A stretch of DNA of 64,000 bases from Datnioides undecimradiatus. Its lineage: Eukaryota > Chordata > Actinopteri > Lobotiformes > Datnioididae. The stretch spans positions 11,360,287 through 11,424,286 of the forward strand of contig WARS01000033.1 in assembly GCA_008933995.1 (NCBI GenBank), given 5' to 3'. Shown piece by piece: positions 19,844-32,262 of the stretch. The notes under the pieces are model-generated. The model searched no databases. It saw only the letters and a program-made list of their open reading frames with translations, and was not told where the DNA came from. The position numbers and the translations under genes are program-made. Positions within the stretch are counted from its first letter, which is position 1. Each line of letters begins with the position of its first letter.

Positions 19844-22659
19844 ACACACAATCACAATTATGGCTCAGAGATGAAAGTCTAAGTCAGGATGATTACAAGT
19901 TAGTCATTGCTGGCCACATACTGGCTCATACACACTCACATATATATGTAAAGCATAAATGGAGCAAATTGATGTTTATATGGAGGAGGAAAGAGTTAAA
20001 CATTACAGTGTAATACAATATGTAATAGATTACAGTAAAACAGAATCTAATAAAATTTAATTGCCTGCTCAGATGCATAAACGTATCATCACATATCATG
20101 ACGTCAACTCACTGTTTACACTGACAATGCATGGTGTGTGTCACTTCAGAGGATACTAATGAAATGCAGTGTTATATTTTCAGAAGGGAAGGTCATCAGC
20201 AAGAGTTTTTGTACTATTAACATCTGGAAGTAGGAAACAACACGCTCATTGCTGCCACATCTTGATCTTTTAATGTCTTTGGAAACGCTTCATGTATCTC
20301 TTTAGAGGCACCTAATCAGCAATGCTGATATAAGAATGATATTGGCTGCAAAGTCTATTCTGTCATAAAAAAGACACATTAATTGATGAAGTCTAATGGA
20401 TCTATTTAATGAATTTTTGTGAGTTTCTAAACACTCTGTCATGTAATGCACCCCGATTTTGAGCTCCCACTCATTATTCCTTGCACTTAAAGACTGTTTA
20501 ATACAAGTCTCCTAACATTGTTTCATCTGAGACAGAGCAGCAGAGAGTTTCAGACAGAGCTCTTTTTATTTAAGTATTGATGAAACTTCGCTATTTTGCT
20601 TGAGCTGTTTGCCCCTACCATTCATGCCTCAGTGATTCCTGTGCTGATATTGATTCACAGCCTGACAGCAGACAGTTTGGCATGGGGCTGGTGCACGCAA
20701 CTAACCTATCTGAGTCTTCACATCATCCCAATAATTCCATATTTAGCCAGAATACAACCTTTATCAGCCTCTGCAGCCATAATGGCATAAAATGATGTCT
20801 TTTCTTTAAGAATTTATGTACAGTGGGCGTTTTCAGGATGGCAGCCAGCCAATTTACCCCCATGTGGCCTGTGACTGAACTGCAATATTGCACCTTGTGA
20901 GGGACCAGATGATTCAGCAGAAATCAACAGACAGTGTGTTAGGCTGCACGCTTTTTTATGCTTAGTAATGAAACTGTTTTAGGACATCAGACTAACATCC
21001 GAGTCAGGACTTACTTACTCTTCTGATATTTATAAAGTACAATCTGGACGCTCGTCCGGCTTCATATGCATTATTGCAAACTAATGCAAAGGTGTGAAAG
21101 GTGCATGCACGGCCATTTTATGATCTAAATGGTAAAATAATTCAGTTATTCAGAAGATTTGTGTGGATGGTCTAATTATAGTGCATAATAATGATCATAA
21201 TTATAGATTTGAAAGGTTTCCTCCTGTCTGTTGAGCTAATAAATGTAATCAGCTGCTGCAATGGAGTGAAAAATGGGGAGTGGTCAGCCAGATGTCCAGG
21301 GGAGCTGGTTTGAGAGCCCCTCTCCCTCTCTCTTTGTTATCCTGCAGGGTGGTGGTCAGACTGGGTGGAGCACTTTATACACTTCCATACACACAGCAAT
21401 CATGCATGTTCCTCATATGCACTGACATATTTAAGCATATCTATATGCACACATCTTCCTGTGTGTATGAACCACCAATATTTACATCACACACTTTGGT
21501 ACAATAAGAGTAAATTTACTGACTGCACACATAATACACATGATTGGCAGTTTACATGTCATTGGGAGAACTGCTAAAACACAAAAATTAAAAGCTTAAC
21601 AGAAAATTTGAGTTACACTGGTTAAAAAAATGAATGATTTAACTAAAAGACACTTTATGGGAATTGTATACAAGTCATACAAAGGACTGTGCTGCTTCAG
21701 TGTTGACCATCTTTTTTAAATTTGTCTCCAAACGTTTTTGGAAAGGCATTACTAATTTGCCAAAGCACGCCTGTAATTCATCACAGATTTGTCCCATTAA
21801 ACAAATGCAATTCTTGTGTGTGTATGTAGTTGTGTGTGTGTGTGTTCCACCCAGAGAAAGTCAGCATGAAATTTCCTGAGAATTCAAAACTTTAACTAAA
21901 AGCATCAGTGAGAGTAAGTTGCACCCACCAGTGTCCCCAGTGTCTTTCATGCTAATGCGTATAAGCATGCTGGTGCAGCTTTGATGACCTGACAGAGTCT
22001 CTTCTGCATCCTTGATCTGCCTGAGTCCTGTCTGTCTGTCAGTGTCACCTGGTTGATGTGTGTCTGCAGAGGTAGCAAGCCTGCAAACTAGAGGCGTGTT
22101 GTTGATGCATTCTCCCAGGCCTGGGAATGCTGAGCTAATGCCTTCCTGACTCACTGCCATGAAAGGACATGTCAGCATACAGGAGCTGTATCCTGTTGTA
22201 GTCAAAGACATCAGTGGTCACTGATTTGTATGAAAAAGACTTCAAAGAAAGATTTTAAAGAGTATCTTCTCCCAGTATATACGGTTTGTGATTGTAGAAA
22301 ATGAGGAAACACTTTAACCCAAGATTATCTAGGCATTGTACACATGCACAAACACATTTAACATCAACATAAATAGATATGTGATGTAATAAAACTCACT
22401 GTTGTGCTGATTTCTGAAACATCTGCATCCAACAATGAAGGTTTTTCCTCCAGAAACAAACATGTAATTTGAAATACTTAGAATTGACATAAAAAGATAT
22501 TCAGCAGGTGACATTAATCAAAACTAAACTGAAAGAGATGAGAGGTGAGCTACTGACATTTTGTTCCATAAAGCCTTTCAACATTTCATCCTGAATCTTC
22601 TGGGTTGTAAATCTATATCTATAGTAAAACAATGATTAATAGTATGATTTTGCATGCAC

Positions 22660-22725
<66 letters not shown>

Positions 22726-25081
22726 TTGTGGCTCCTCATTATGGGTGCATTAGCCCCCCCCCCTTTACTGTGGAGTAAAGGGGGGTGGGATCCACTTTGG
22801 ATCCAAACAAAAGAGACACATGGCTGGGTGGGGTCATGCAGAGTGTGTGTGTGTGTGTGTCATGGCGAGTAGACATGAGGGGTGTGTAGCAGCTGCTCTA
22901 CCATTTTGCCCTCCTCTGTTTTTAGATATAAATCAAAATCTCTAAGTGACTAACTGGTAAAGACTTACACGCACAACCTACTGAAATATAATGTTTTATA
23001 TAATATGTCTATTTAAACAATAAAATATCACTTGTGTATATTTTATCCAAATAAATTTGCTTGTTTTTATGACATAAGACCCCTGAAATGTTTAGAAGTT
23101 TTCCCTTTTCATTTAAACATTTTAAAACGTTTGGTCATATACTACCCTTCCCTGTATCAACAGCCCAGTTCATTTATTTTAGAATAATTGGCATTTCTAA
23201 GTCTATTCATTTATTGTATCCCTGTATGGTGAAACATATGACAATAATGTAACAGGGTTTTAATAATTCCAGTGCCTGATTCTCATGAGAATGATGACAA
23301 TATAAAATGACTTTGACTCTATTCAGCGTGCCTTTGCCTCTTCCTACTGGCTATTTAGTGCCGGACACACTCTCCTCTAATCAATCAATCAGTACTGGCC
23401 TTCTATTCTGATCAATTGTCCCCTGTGGCAGTGATACACAAAGACAGAATAGACAACAGAGAGGCCAGTTATAGAGCAGTAAGCGCAAATTTCATTTGCT
23501 TCTGAAACATCTGACTACTTATATGATATATGCTGTATATGTGCAAGAAAAATGCGCGACAGCCCAGTAATGCAGCCAGCTGGACGCTGGCTGGAGGCTC
23601 ATCATCAGCTGCTCCACTGCGCCCTCCGGTGGAAAGATTGCGTCAGCGCTTCTTTCCAATCGAGCCTATTGAGGGAGGGGCCGGGTGACTGAACCACAGA
23701 CGCTCCTATAGCACTCTGAGAGGCACTTTACATCGCGCTGACAGAGGGGCGACCATTCCCTGAAGCTCCCATCCAGGCGAGGGCCGCTGCAGCATCCGTA
23801 AAGAGGGAATACTGTTTTTGAAGCTTGATATCTAAGGTGGACTCGGACAAAAATGTCTTATCAAGGAAAAAAGAACATCCCAAAGATCACAGTGAGTAAC
23901 AGAAAAGAGTTATTTATGCTTCATTGGCTGTGGGAACTTCTGATGCCCGCTGTTGCAAATCACTGCATTAGTGTTTCGCTGCTCTTTCACAGCGACGCCG
24001 CCGTGATGGATCCCAAGCATTTATATGTGCCACCAGCACGACTCAGGACTAGCAGTTTTGTCTCTCTATTGTCAGACTTGACTGCAGGAAGCCGCTGGAA
24101 AAAATACGCACCATGAAATGGCATGAGTGGCTGCCATAGTGACAGTCAGGCAGAGAGATGAGGCGTTTTCTTAAAGGTGTCCTGCATCTTCTTTGTTGAA
24201 GGGATCCATGCGTGTGGCCGGCCGGCTCGCCCAGAAAAATCACTGTATTGCTCCTGCAGGGGCTGATGCTGTCTGCAGCGCTTATCTATGACTTTAGAGT
24301 GACCGGATCGCACTTAATGCTATTTTTTTAATAATATAATTGGGTAGCATCTAATTATAATATTGCATTAAAACATTTTATGACATTTTAATTTCGTCGA
24401 TATATACCCAATATTTTGCAGATAAAATGGAAAAGGAGAATATCTCTATCAGTTCAATGTGAATGCAGATCCCCTCTCTTTTATGTGTTCAACCCTTTCT
24501 CTGTAATGGAGAATATTTCAGCCCTTATTGATCTTTCCTATGAGAAGCTGTTCAACAGTATTGTTAAGTCTCATTTTCTATTTGCTTTTTTTTTGCCATT
24601 TTGATTTTAGAGGCATATTCCATAGTACCCTAATGATGTTACAAGCTAAATATGTTGTCCTGTCATGACTATTAGTGGACAGACAATAGATCAAAAGTAG
24701 TCAGTGCAGTATAATTCGCAATTCTTGTACATCAGCTTATTATTTCCTAAAGGGGCTTTATGCACATTCCTGTTAAGGATGAAATTTGTACCCTGCAGGC
24801 TACAGACATGGACTACTGTTCATGTTGCAAGCTGGTGCAGAGGAGTGTGAGAGGGAGAGGAGGAAAAGGAGAGGTGGGGGATACACACGCCCAGTTGTGA
24901 TGAGCTTGGATAAGCTGGCCATGTAGACCTGCATCACAAGAAGCATTCAGACTCCTCTCAGAGCATCTAGGGTGGAGGTTGAATTCAGGGCAGGTTGGTG
25001 TTACACTGTCAGCCAGCTGGTTGCTGGTGTGTGTTACAACTGCAGAGAAACCTCTCCTACTCCTTCTCCTCTCCCTCTCTC

Positions 25082-25133
<52 letters not shown>

Positions 25134-28100
25134 TGTGCATGAGCAAGAGTCTGAAATGCCTGCCTTCCAGTTTTCATTGTTGCAGCTCAGGCTGCAGTCA
25201 GGGGTGTGTTGCTTGGCTGTGGGAGACACAGCCTTTGTCTTGTCTTCTCAGCTGATTTTACATGAAAGAGATAATTTGGGGGAAGATGAAGGCCTGCATG
25301 GATCCATATTCTGAGCACAGTGTCTTGAGGTAACTACTCTTAAAGTAGGGCATGTCTTCATTTTATGTAGAAGTGGGCCAGGCTTTTCCATGGTATGTTT
25401 ACACAGTCATTAAAGGAATGGAAATTAAATTTTTACCAACCCCCTACAGAGCAGTTGGGTGGGTTTTTTTTCCCTTTAGTCTTATTTTATTGTAGACTTT
25501 AACACTGCAAAGCCAAATACGTGGTATTCATGGGAAAACAAATCAGTAAGTGATACCTACTGCAACAGGGACTCACCAAGATAAGATCTGTCTCCTCTCT
25601 TAGTTTCATACTGGGGCCAGAAATTACACTCTGGTAAGCTGTGCAGAGTTGTGTGCAGTTTGATGGACTCAAGATGCACACTATCTGGGCATTTAAGTTC
25701 AATGTTTCAGTTGGGAATGTTGTTGTAATCCAAAAGGACAAGCTCCACCCAGTTGTAACCAACATGTTAACTGAAATGACATTCATCTGCCACCACAGTA
25801 CAAAGTACCTCATCGGTGTCCTTGACCAAGAGCAGAGATGAAGTGGCTTAACAGTGGACCCTTTCATTGGCTTTCAAATGTGTTGTGATAAGGCACTGTT
25901 TTCACACTGATTTACAACTTTAATCACTCTCAACATATCATGTTAGGCCTCTCTTCTCTTTGACAACAGATTGCAATTATTTTCATTCCTTGTTGATTTG
26001 GCAATACTTGAAGTACTTGGTTTTAATGGCATAAGTCATAATGTTAAAAATAATACCCATATTGACAAATGGGATCAGCACACACCTTGATTGGCTATTC
26101 ACAAACACAGCAGAAAAATTCATATATTCATTTAGACAGGCCTTCCCAGAAAGAACAGCAGAAATTTGCATCCAGGTAAAAAAAGACTTCTCATTAGCGA
26201 ATATAGTAATTATAACGTAAGCAAAGGAGGAAATCAGGTGACGTTATAATAGAATATCATCCACATAGAGATTGATGTCAGAGAGCTTTTCATTTCCAAC
26301 AGACAGTCAATGTGTTTTTAGTAAGTAAGTAAGTAAGATGATTCCCTAAACAAAAACATGATCTCTCCTCAAACCTAACCAAGTTGTTTTTGTGGCAAAA
26401 TAGAATCAAACCTTGTCCAAAAAGATCCAGGAAACCATCTTCTTACAGTTAAAACTACTTTATAGAGAGCCAATAATCAATCAATTCATAATCAAAAATG
26501 GTGTTTTAATATAAGGAACATATTGAGAATGAGTACTTGAACCGAGTAGGTGCTGCGAATCAGCAGTCCTGAAGTCATGAATACTGTAATCATACAGTCA
26601 GAGCAGGGAAGACTCAACCAGTGTTTGGAACATCAAAGGCTCGGCACAAGGTGGTTCTGAAAAGTTGCAGCTTGCTCCATATCTCAGAGCAGCGGCTGCA
26701 TTGTCTCTGTAACTTTCTTAATATCAACACTATTCCAGCATATAAAAGTCCACTTTTCGCAAAACCAAAAATATAAAATCATTTACGCTGTAAAGGCACA
26801 ACAATCTTATACCTGCTTTAACTCTGCTCTGCTCCCAGACTTTCCTTCTGTATTTCAGTGTTTGGCTGTTCAAGTCCAGCTGTTTCCTTACATCTGCTCA
26901 CTGCCCGAGTGGCTCTGTCCGATTTCTAGGTGTGGTTCTTCACTTCCCTCATACCCTCTCACAGCAGCCTCAGTGTTGTTCCAGGCTGGTACATGTCATC
27001 ACTAATCCCCTCCAGCTGGATCGGGAATCTGTGGGTATGAAGCGGGCGGGCAGAGGCGGCTCTGCACGGGAAATGAAACCCGTTTCCCTCCTGTTGACGC
27101 GCCACAAAACAGTGGGCACAAGTGGGCTTGAGTGCAAACAAAATACCCTGTGGCCACCCAGACGTTGCCGTGCGACTCACCATGGCGACCGACATACAGT
27201 TGTGACGGCAGGAAAATAGTACCCCTGTTTGGTTTGTCGTGTGGAGATGTGATTTGACACACACACTTAGATGCTGTCACACACTAACAGATGCTTCTCA
27301 GACTTCACGACTGAGAGAATTTATGATTTAACCTGTCTGACTCAATCAGACGCACATTTGGTTTCTAAATTACATATAGGGTTCGGCTCTTTTTGTCACT
27401 ATGGTTACTACTACTATTACTCCTGTCTATCAGAAGATCAACATTCCAGGCAAGCAGGATTTCTCTTTGACCGTGGCTGGCAAGAGCCGCCACAATTAAT
27501 TTAGATTGATAAGTCTCATTGTTTTCACTTTTCCAGAATGCGAAAAAAATCCTGTGCAGTTTTGGTTAAAGCGTAAATATTTATGCTTGCTAGGCAACAG
27601 GGCTGAAGCAGAGGCCCTTGTGCACATTCGGGATGACTTTCCTCTTCCACTGCTTCCCTGCCTGCCTCCCAGCCACTCTCTCCCCACCCACACTAGGGTC
27701 TCGTCTAATGTCCTCTCAGCCCCTTTGGCCTGTTTTATAGGCCAAAAGATTTTCAGGACCATTCTAACTTATTAAGCACTGAAGAGTGGCTATTAGTAAT
27801 TTGCTTCCCAGTTTATGAGCGTTTCTCCCTTCTTCCAGTCTGGTGGAAGTGGAAAAAAGCTGTCAGTGCGTATCATAGTAGTACAAGAACAACATCCTGT
27901 CGTCTATTTTTGATTACTGCTGGCTTGTGTAACAGAAAATGACAGTTTCCTGTACAGCGAGAAGTGCTTTATTTTTGGTGCTTTGTTGTGTTGCTGAAAG
28001 ACAAGATATTTTTTCCACTTTACTTTGTACCAGAAATGTAATGGATGAACTTGTCAGCACTAGAGAGAAGATACAGTAAAAGTGGGAGGCAAAAGCAGCT

Positions 28101-31100
28101 TAATGACTTTTTTCCAATGACATCAAATTTTAAAAAAGGCATCGGTTGAGCAAAGCAGCTGGAAGCACACAGTCGTGCCGATTTAAGCAAAATTTGCAGC
28201 TTGTATTAAGGACAGACATTTGTATTCATTAGTTTTGACTAGAAATAGACCATTTTGCAAACATTTGTGGTGGACCTAAGTTGTGATGTTTGCGTGATGT
28301 TTGTTTTAAAGCTAATCCTCCTCCAGCTGTCCTGATTTGTCGACTCTCAGCCGGCCGAAGAAATCCTGCACTCTCTGACTTACGGTAGTAAAACACAAAA
28401 TCCGCCCCTGTTTTCCCGGAGCCAAAGTGTGTAAGAGTGGGTCACAGTCACGCACAAAGGCAAGCAAGTACACATACGGTGGAGGCAAGTAAGAAACGTG
28501 TGATGCTTGGAGCCATGTTTGTTAGCTCTACTGACACTCTGTTGTGGGTCTATATTAATGGAAAGGTGTAGTGATTTGCTCCATTGGATCTTTGGTAAAA
28601 CATCTAAGCATCTTTTTTTTATTTGCTATGTTGTATTGGTTCACTTGGCCTCACAGCTGTGCAGGTTGCTGTTGTTTTTGGGCCTTAATGTGTACTGCAC
28701 AGTCTGTTCTGTTTTTTTATAGGCTAGTAACATTTTGGCAAATAAATATGGACTGCGCAAGCAGTTCAGCGGTCGCATTGGTGCTCCGTTTTTTGTCTGC
28801 ACACTCTGATGTGGCTCGTTATTTCCATTGACTTCTATGTACGGCTCGTCCTCTGAGATTATTTTTTCCCTTCCAAAAACTGTCCGCTGTAGTAGTGACA
28901 TGACTGACAAACGAGGACATGGTCAGTGACCCTGAAAGGTCAGAGTAAATCAAGATCATCATTGATGTCTCGTGTTAATATTCTAACCCAATGTCAAAAC
29001 TAAACTAAACTAGTTATCTAACATTTTTGTGGTATTATATATTTATATAATTAGATTTAAGTCTTTTTTGAATACATTTTCAAACTATGTCTTGAAGCTC
29101 TTTTTGAGGAAACTTAGCTGGTTATTAGATGAGGGTCTTAATTCAAGCACATTTTGTCATAGTTTTAAATAAGAGCTTTTTGACATGACATTAACAGAAT
29201 ATTGGCTTTGAACAATATTAATTATAGCAAATATTTCCTGTTGTTGTACATACTGGCAGCATGCCTTAAACTGAAGAATGCAGCATGGTATACAAGCTAT
29301 TTAAATGAATCTCCTCAGAGAGTTATAGTCTTGTTTGCTCTCCAGACTGATTGCACCTCCACGTGCTCAGCAACTGTTCTTCACCACTGCAGCTGTTTAT
29401 TTTGGGAAATTCAGAAATCACTATTTTTGGTCCCAGTCAATGGGTTTGTCCCAGTTGGAGAGTTGTCTCCTCCACTCCTCCTGGATTGATACACTCAGAA
29501 ACCAACGATTTGGTCTGAGAATGGATCGAAGTATTTTTCACAAATCTTAGTATGCAGCAAGGTATTTTCACTGAAGGGAGACATGCTTCATTATGTACAG
29601 TTGAACGAACATCCAACCAATAGCCAACAATGCTGGATGTTTTCTGAAATTCTGGTCAGCAACACCTGAATGACTGCGTCTTTAAAAGGCAGACTATGAC
29701 TGATTATATCCCTTTTCCCAATTTTATCATGGGCAACAAAAAAATGTAAAAATGCTCAAACACAGTAGAGAATATGAACGGGTTATAATCAAGCTCCCGT
29801 AAGGATTCAGAGGGGAGTGTGGACAAGAATCAACTGAAATCAATATCCATTATGGTGTAAAACAGAGAAAGCAGTAGAAGTCATTTATTGTCTACGGTTA
29901 GACCACACATTTGCTACAACATGCATGTATGAAAGCAGGTTGCATTAATGACAAACTTGAATTTCATTGCATTGTAAGGGGTTATCATGTATTGTAATAG
30001 CTCCACATGATTTTAGGCTTTCCTTTATTATTTATAACTCTTGTTGCTCAAGATTTCAAAGTCAACCCTAAGTCACACATTACAAATGCTGCATGTATGA
30101 ATACACGTTGATGTGTTGTACTTATCTGAATCCACCATTTTGAAACAGTAATGGACATCCAGTCCCATCCCAAACTCAGCCATGTGAAACCACAGCAGCC
30201 ACTGGATGCAGTTAAACCGTCCTCGCCAAAGTCAGGGCTGCAACAAAAATTCAAACAGAATTATGACTGCGGTTTCCTTTCATTATGTGGACGGTGCTGT
30301 CTCGTTAATGTTGTAACAAATGGTTAGGTTTATTCCCATAACCACATAATAGCACAGATGGTTTAACTCTAGCAGTGTCACTGTTACGAGAGTTTGAGTT
30401 CAGTTATGCAGGAAGGTAAATTGTTTTAATGGGAAATTGTAAAAACTTAATGAACTAAGCTGAAAAGAGAACTTCCTGGTGTCATGATAGGCCTGGGTGC
30501 GTCTTCACAGTATCCCAACTTACTGGAAAAACACGCAATGTGTAATATGTTTTTATTTTGAATTAATTGTCAAAATAATGCAAAAAGACAGAATTGTGGA
30601 TAAATTCCTGAACACTAAATAATCCTTTACAATGCATTGACTAACGGCACGCTGTCACTTGCTACGTTTTCTATGAAATGTTTGTGGTCAAATGACATAA
30701 GCACTGGCAAATGTGGCTGTCTGTCATTGTTTCCAGGAAGAAGCCACAATAAGTAGTTGGCCTGCATTTAGATTTATGAAGTGTGATCAACGAGGCCTAA
30801 TGAAAAAACTTCTGTCTGAGAATACGTGTCGTTGACAGAGCTCGACAGTTTGGTCATCACCACTTAGATTAAATGATGCATTTTTGATGTTTTTTGACAG
30901 TTTTGCCATGCTTGCTTCCTTTCAAAAGTTTTCTACCATGAAACTTGATGAATGATGGTTTAAATTGTTGACATTCAGCATTTTAACATCTAGTTTTCCC
31001 TATGACAGTAAAGAGAAAGTCAAGTTTGTTTCTATAGCTCACTATGTTTTTAATGTGGCAGATGCACTAACTGATTAATACTGAAATCTGCAGACAGTTG

Positions 31101-31209
31101 TTGGGTTGTAATGGAAATGGAAGGCTATTGATTATCAAATGGTTGTGGTCCTCTGTGAGTGGTTATAGGCCAGTGGGGAAAGTTGGCAGAAAAGGGGAAT
31201 ATGAGTGTG

Positions 31210-31247
<38 letters not shown>

Positions 31248-32206
31248 GGGAGAGAGAGAGAGTGAGAGAGAGAAACAGAGACAGAGACAGAGGCAGAGAG
31301 AGGCATCTATCCAGTAAGGCACCCATGCATGAGGACACACCCCTCACTGCAGTATTATAAATCAGATTAAAAATCTTTACTCTCTGATTCAGATGATGAG
31401 AGTGAGTCTGTATTGCTGATTTGGGCTCCATTAATACTGTACTAGAGAGGCAACTAACAGTTATATTAATTAATAAATATGTTTTCATTAATCAATCATT
31501 TAGTCAATAACATCAGAGAAAATGGCTCCACAACCCAAAAGGTATTCAATTCATAAAGATACAAAACGACTCATCATATCATTTGAGAAGATGAAGATGA
31601 AGGGATTAGTCAGTTGAACATTTTTGTGTATTAAAGTGTTGGTTTCTGGCAAATACGCTTGACGTTTGATTTCAGAGATTTGTCTTTTTGAGGGAGAAAT
31701 ACATTACTGTCAACATTTACCCAGTTTTTAAATTGTGTTAAATTTTTCTTGATCGATTGATCAAGAAAATAATTTGGAGTGTGAGTTGATCTTAAAAATA
31801 ATTGTCAGATAACCCTACATTGTATTTTTTCACAAATGCCATGCAATGTCTCAAATCTAAGAAGGTGGAAAGAAAGTGAATGTTGGATGGGAGGTAATTT
31901 TGATGTATTGTTAATGTTGGTAGTACATAGTTTTTAAGGTTTATCCACTTCAGACTTGCAGTATTTCCATGAGAAAGGTGAAATGAAGTCATGAAGTTAT
32001 ACACTCCATATTTAAGCTCAAAATTTGATTAGGAGGGAATTGTCTCTGTGCTAATGAGCAGGAGTTTTGGAGCATGCGTGTTCTACAGTATGATCTATGC
32101 CGGTGCTGTGTTCCAGCCACTGATGACTGTGTGTTGTAATGTGCTGCTTCAGGGTGTGGTTTATTGGTAAGGCTCCAGGCTCTGTTTCACACTACTCCAT
32201 CACCAT

Positions 32207-32262
<56 letters not shown>

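Larger units (their letters stand above)
17602..23540 (+). other. Long-isoform intron 1, upstream part
   Basis: No coding exon recognised. It contains the hairpin 18538-18626, a decayed 21-bp tandem repeat near 18.99-19.05 kb and a long (CA)n at 19796-19850. The rest is A/T-rich unique-looking sequence. Confidence 0.6.
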
